The notes under the pieces are model-generated. The model was given only the letters and a program-made list of their open reading frames with translations. It was not told the origin of the DNA and searched no databases. This document shows positions 60,872 to 64,000 of a stretch of 64,000 nt of DNA, in pieces (position 1 is the stretch's first letter; every line of letters begins with the position of its first letter). The position numbers were made by a program, and so were the translations under genes. This DNA is from Natronosporangium hydrolyticum (GTDB lineage Bacteria > Actinomycetota > Actinomycetes > Mycobacteriales > Micromonosporaceae): NCBI RefSeq assembly GCF_016925615.1, contig NZ_CP070499.1, forward strand, positions 1,860,001 to 1,924,000, written 5' to 3'.

Positions 60872-63763
60872 GTGGTGGGGGAGTTCGAGCATTATCCAAT
60901 CTCGCCCGAGACGGTGTGGCAGCATGCCGACGTGGTCGGCGGTCACGCCGGGGATGTGGAGCGGCTCGGTGATGACGTCCACGGTGCTCATCAGCGGGCT
61001 CAGCAGGGTGTGGCGGGGTTGTTGGAGCATCCGATGGTGGCTGCCGAGCAGCCGGTGGCGAGGCAGGTTGGCGGCTGGTTGGGGTCGGTGGTGTTCGCCG
61101 GTGGGGCGATCCGGCACTTCGGTGACGCGGTCCACACCTACAACAGTGGGATCGATGATCTGAATCGTCGCTGGCGGGAGGCTGTGGACAACCGGTTCGG
61201 GGTGCCGGCCCCGGACACCAGCGGCGCCGCCGGTGCGGTGGAGGAGTCGCGGATTTTGGAGGAGCACGGCGATGCGGTGGCCGTTGAGCGGCAGGCGTAT
61301 TGGCGGAAGCTGGAGCAGGAGCGGGTGACCCAGTGGGAGGAAGCGCTGGATGAGTCCGCCCGGCAGGTTGCTCAGATGTTGGACGCTGGGCCGGATGATG
61401 CCGAGTCGGTGTTGGCGTTGTTTGAGGCGGGGGCGTTGCCGTTGGCCAGCCCGCTGGTGTTTCCGACGGTCGATTTCGGTTCGGTCGACGCTCACCAGAT
61501 GTATGAGAATCTGCTGAATAGTGGGCGGTTGCCGGATCTGGAGTCGATGAGCGACCAGGAGTTGGATGAGTGGCTGCGTAATCATCCGGCTGAGGCGGAT
61601 CAGTTGCAGGTGGTGTTGGCGGTCACCGGCCCGTTGAGTCCGGGGCAGGAGCGGGTGGCGCAGGCGTTGGGTCGCTACGACGCCTGGCAGGTGGATCGGG
61701 GGATGGAGATGCCGCCGGGCCGGCCGGGTCTGGATCAGATCGGGGCGGGCAGTCAGCGGCTGGCCGGGATCAACGCCGGTTACGCCGAGACCGGGAGCAT
61801 GACGGCGGCGGAGCGGGCTTATTTGGAGGCCTGGTATGACGGGGTCGGCGCGGACAACCTGGCTGCTCTGCCGGCGTATGTCACCGCCGCCAGCCAGGGG
61901 ATGTATCCGGGTATCGACTACGGCACCGGCAATGTCCTGTTGGAGACCTATCGGGAGCAGTATCTGTCCCCGATCGCCGACGGCATTATGAACCTGTCGC
62001 ACGAGGTGGGCGGCCTGGACAATATGCCGCAGGCGATCCAGGATCTCGTCAACACACCGATGGGCTCGATCGGTGAGCCACCCCACCGGCTGCCCTCCGG
62101 GCTGCTCGATGAGCACGGCAATCTCCATCGGGACCTAGCCGAGTGGGATCTGACCATCGACGGGCTCGCGCAGTATGAGGGCTTCGTCAGCCTGTTGGAG
62201 GCCTCGACCGTGGAGGGCGGCGAAAAGTTCACAAGCGAACTCGGTCAGTCGGCGCTGCGGGTCAAGCAGGAGCTGAACACGATCGCGGCCAACATCACGG
62301 ATATTCTGGAGACTCCGGACATCTACCTGGTGAATGACGGGGACGCGATCGAACGCGCCTGGGCGGATGCAAGGCTGGCCACTCATGATGATGAGGTCAG
62401 TCGGATGCTGTCGGTAGTGGCCCGGAATGAGGACGCATCGGCGAAGCTGCTGCTCGATAACGAGAACGAGACCCGCAGCATACTGCTGGGTATGAACTGG
62501 TATGACGACCGGGGCGTGGTGGACATCATCGACGCCGGCACCGGGCGCGACCTCGAAGGCGACGGCGCCGGCATGGAGAAGCAAGCCAAGGCCGCCATGG
62601 CGTTGATGAAGGAACTCGGAGGTGACCGAGACTTCTACCTCGACCGCACCACCGACAACATGCAGACCGCTATCGTCGACATGGGCATCCGCTGGATGGA
62701 CACATTTGGCCGCAATCTCAGCAACAACATGAACACAGAGGTTGGCCAGTACCTTTACAATCTGGACGACGACCTACGGCTTGGGATCCAGATTAAACAC
62801 GACGAGCGGCAGAACTTCCTTCAGTTCATCGCCGGGACCAGTGACGAGGAGTCGATCCGGTTTCGCGCCGCATCGGCACTGTACGCCGAGGACCTGCTCG
62901 TGGATGCGCTGCAGCGAGGCAACGCCGTGGACGTGGATCGAGCGCTGGCGGTGGCCGGCCGGCTCGACGGCGCGATCAACGCGGCCGAGTACACCTACGT
63001 CATGGACCAGGTCTCCCACGACCAGGCCGAGAACGAGGCGGCGTGGCAGACCGAGACCCGGCGCAACGCCGGGTACGCATTGGCGGCGGAGATGGCCTGG
63101 GACGGCGCCAGCACCGCCGCCACCCTCAACTCCGGTGGCCTGGCATCGGTGGTGACCGCCGCCGCAAGCCCAGCGGTGTCGTCGTTGATCGAAACGGTCT
63201 TCGATCCTGACGACCGTGGGGACTACCGCGACTACGAGGCCCTGGTCATGAGGCAGGACCGCGACCTCGAGAAGGACCTCGAGCGCAATTATTTCCTCCT
63301 CGCTGCCTATGAGAAGGCCGGCATCGAACCGAATCTGGACCTTCAAACCGGCGGTACCCAGGCGCGCGTCGATCTCCTCTACGACGACGAGGGGAGACTG
63401 CGGCCGCTGAAGGATATCGGCGAGCCGACCGACGAGGGAGTCAAAGTGTCCGCCGAAGAACGGGACGCTTTCGCGGATGCCGAGAACGTTACCCGCCGTG
63501 AGTGGAGTGACCGCAACGGTCAGCAATTTGAGATGAACTCCTACACTGAGGAGCGAGACACGATCGACAGTGGTGCTTGGGAGGTAAACAGTCACGGGGA
63601 GAGCGTCCGGCCGGATCCGCCGCGCAATTCCGGTTGGGGTGACGGCGACACCGCCAGGGGGAGACTCTACGGTGACGACTACCACGACGAGCTGCGCCGG
63701 CAGTCTCCCTTCACCGATCCGGATGAGCTGTATCGGAATGGAATTGTAGAGGCGAACAGGTGA
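60872..63763 (+). CDS. Large type VII secretion-like protein, function unknown
   Basis: About 963 aa from GTG 60872, which has a GGGGGAGG at 9-base spacing; ATG 60842 and TTG 60800 are in-frame alternatives. The N-terminal 150 residues (PETVWQHADVVGGHAGDVERLGDDV) look like the helical ESX/LXG-type targeting part. The middle has ETGSMTAAERAYLEAWYDGVGADNLAALP, which recalls large actinobacterial proteins associated with type VII systems (DUF6571-like, from memory). The last 250 residues are acidic and charged, without a toxin motif I recognise. GC at third positions is lower than in the biosynthetic cluster, suggesting different ancestry. A lipoprotein gene follows at 8 bases. Confidence 0.65.
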   Translation: MVGEFEHYPISPETVWQHADVVGGHAGDVERLGDDVHGAHQRAQQGVAGLLEHPMVAAEQPVARQVGGWLGSVVFAGGAIRHFGDAVHTYNSGIDDLNRRWREAVDNRFGVPAPDTSGAAGAVEESRILEEHGDAVAVERQAYWRKLEQERVTQWEEALDESARQVAQMLDAGPDDAESVLALFEAGALPLASPLVFPTVDFGSVDAHQMYENLLNSGRLPDLESMSDQELDEWLRNHPAEADQLQVVLAVTGPLSPGQERVAQALGRYDAWQVDRGMEMPPGRPGLDQIGAGSQRLAGINAGYAETGSMTAAERAYLEAWYDGVGADNLAALPAYVTAASQGMYPGIDYGTGNVLLETYREQYLSPIADGIMNLSHEVGGLDNMPQAIQDLVNTPMGSIGEPPHRLPSGLLDEHGNLHRDLAEWDLTIDGLAQYEGFVSLLEASTVEGGEKFTSELGQSALRVKQELNTIAANITDILETPDIYLVNDGDAIERAWADARLATHDDEVSRMLSVVARNEDASAKLLLDNENETRSILLGMNWYDDRGVVDIIDAGTGRDLEGDGAGMEKQAKAAMALMKELGGDRDFYLDRTTDNMQTAIVDMGIRWMDTFGRNLSNNMNTEVGQYLYNLDDDLRLGIQIKHDERQNFLQFIAGTSDEESIRFRAASALYAEDLLVDALQRGNAVDVDRALAVAGRLDGAINAAEYTYVMDQVSHDQAENEAAWQTETRRNAGYALAAEMAWDGASTAATLNSGGLASVVTAAASPAVSSLIETVFDPDDRGDYRDYEALVMRQDRDLEKDLERNYFLLAAYEKAGIEPNLDLQTGGTQARVDLLYDDEGRLRPLKDIGEPTDEGVKVSAEERDAFADAENVTRREWSDRNGQQFEMNSYTEERDTIDSGAWEVNSHGESVRPDPPRNSGWGDGDTARGRLYGDDYHDELRRQSPFTDPDELYRNGIVEANR

Positions 63764-63771
63764 GGTGGGGC

Positions 63772-64000
63772 ATGGGCTGGCAGCATCGGGCAGGGGTTTG
63801 CTTGGTTGCGGCGGCGATGGTGGTGGCGGTGTCGGGGTGTCAGCTCGGCGGGTCGGAGGGGGCGGCTGAGTTGTTTCATCTTCGTGGTGAGATCCGTCCG
63901 GACCATCAGTGGCCGGCTCGTGGGTCGTTGACCGGTGATGCGGAGTTGGTGGCGGAGGTTACTCAGGTGGTGGACCGGTGGCAGACTCCGGATGGTGTTG
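63772..64000 (+). CDS. Lipoprotein, N-terminal part, cut by window end
   Basis: ATG 63772 begins a frame open to the window end (76 codons). It encodes a short signal peptide (VCLVAAAMVVAVSGC) with lipobox VSGC, then a Gly/Ser spacer and a soluble part beginning ELFHLRGEIRPDHQWP. It is 8 bases after, and probably co-expressed with, the large type VII-like gene, so it is perhaps a membrane-tethered partner. Function unknown. Confidence 0.75.
   Translation, partial: MGWQHRAGVCLVAAAMVVAVSGCQLGGSEGAAELFHLRGEIRPDHQWPARGSLTGDAELVAEVTQVVDRWQTPDGV

Overview
The window is very GC-rich DNA with GTG/TTG starts and tight gene overlaps. It carries a MurT/GatD pair, a SARP-type activator and type VII secretion-like genes. 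All of this points to a filamentous actinomycete, and the gene style fits the Micromonosporaceae, although I cannot name a genus. Everything here is read by eye; no database search was run.

Layout. 1-10.3 kb is mostly housekeeping: the 3' part of leuS, a membrane GGDEF-EAL protein, a K+/H+-type antiporter with a C-terminal UBP-like zinc finger and its small regulatory partner, a methyltransferase, and an IS110-family element with a probable bridge RNA upstream of its transposase. 10.3-19.85 kb is one giant secreted subtilisin-like protease (3172 aa) with a PQQ-type propeller and five regularly spaced modules. 20.0-23.6 kb is selD followed by a three-gene ABC transporter of the PhnD/PhnC/PhnE type, probably for selenium oxyanions. 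23.6-25.7 kb is gatD/murT, for lipid II amidation.

26.4-60.3 kb is a hybrid NRPS/PKS biosynthetic cluster. A good sigma70-like promoter at 26448-26475 precedes six tightly packed plus-strand genes. They read A-T; a stand-alone KS; a thioesterase fused to a LanB-type lantibiotic dehydratase (glutamylation) domain; A-T-C-T; KS-AT-KR-DH-T; and C-C-A-T-C-A-T-R. The terminal reductase predicts release as an aldehyde or alcohol. Accessory genes are a kynurenine 3-monooxygenase-like flavoprotein (minus strand), a SARP/NB-ARC activator, an ATP-grasp ligase, a tryptophan-halogenase-like enzyme with its flavin reductase, a CPA2 antiporter and a luciferase-like oxidoreductase. TTA codons occur in the activator, in the TE-LanB gene and in the antiporter, so bldA-type control is plausible. 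The TE-LanB fusion inside a modular assembly line is the most unusual feature, because LanB-type proteins normally use aminoacyl-tRNA to modify ribosomal peptides.

60.4-64 kb holds a separate locus of lower GC. It contains a small helical WXG100-like protein, a large type VII secretion-like protein and the start of a lipoprotein. Several long perfect intergenic hairpins of similar design punctuate the window.
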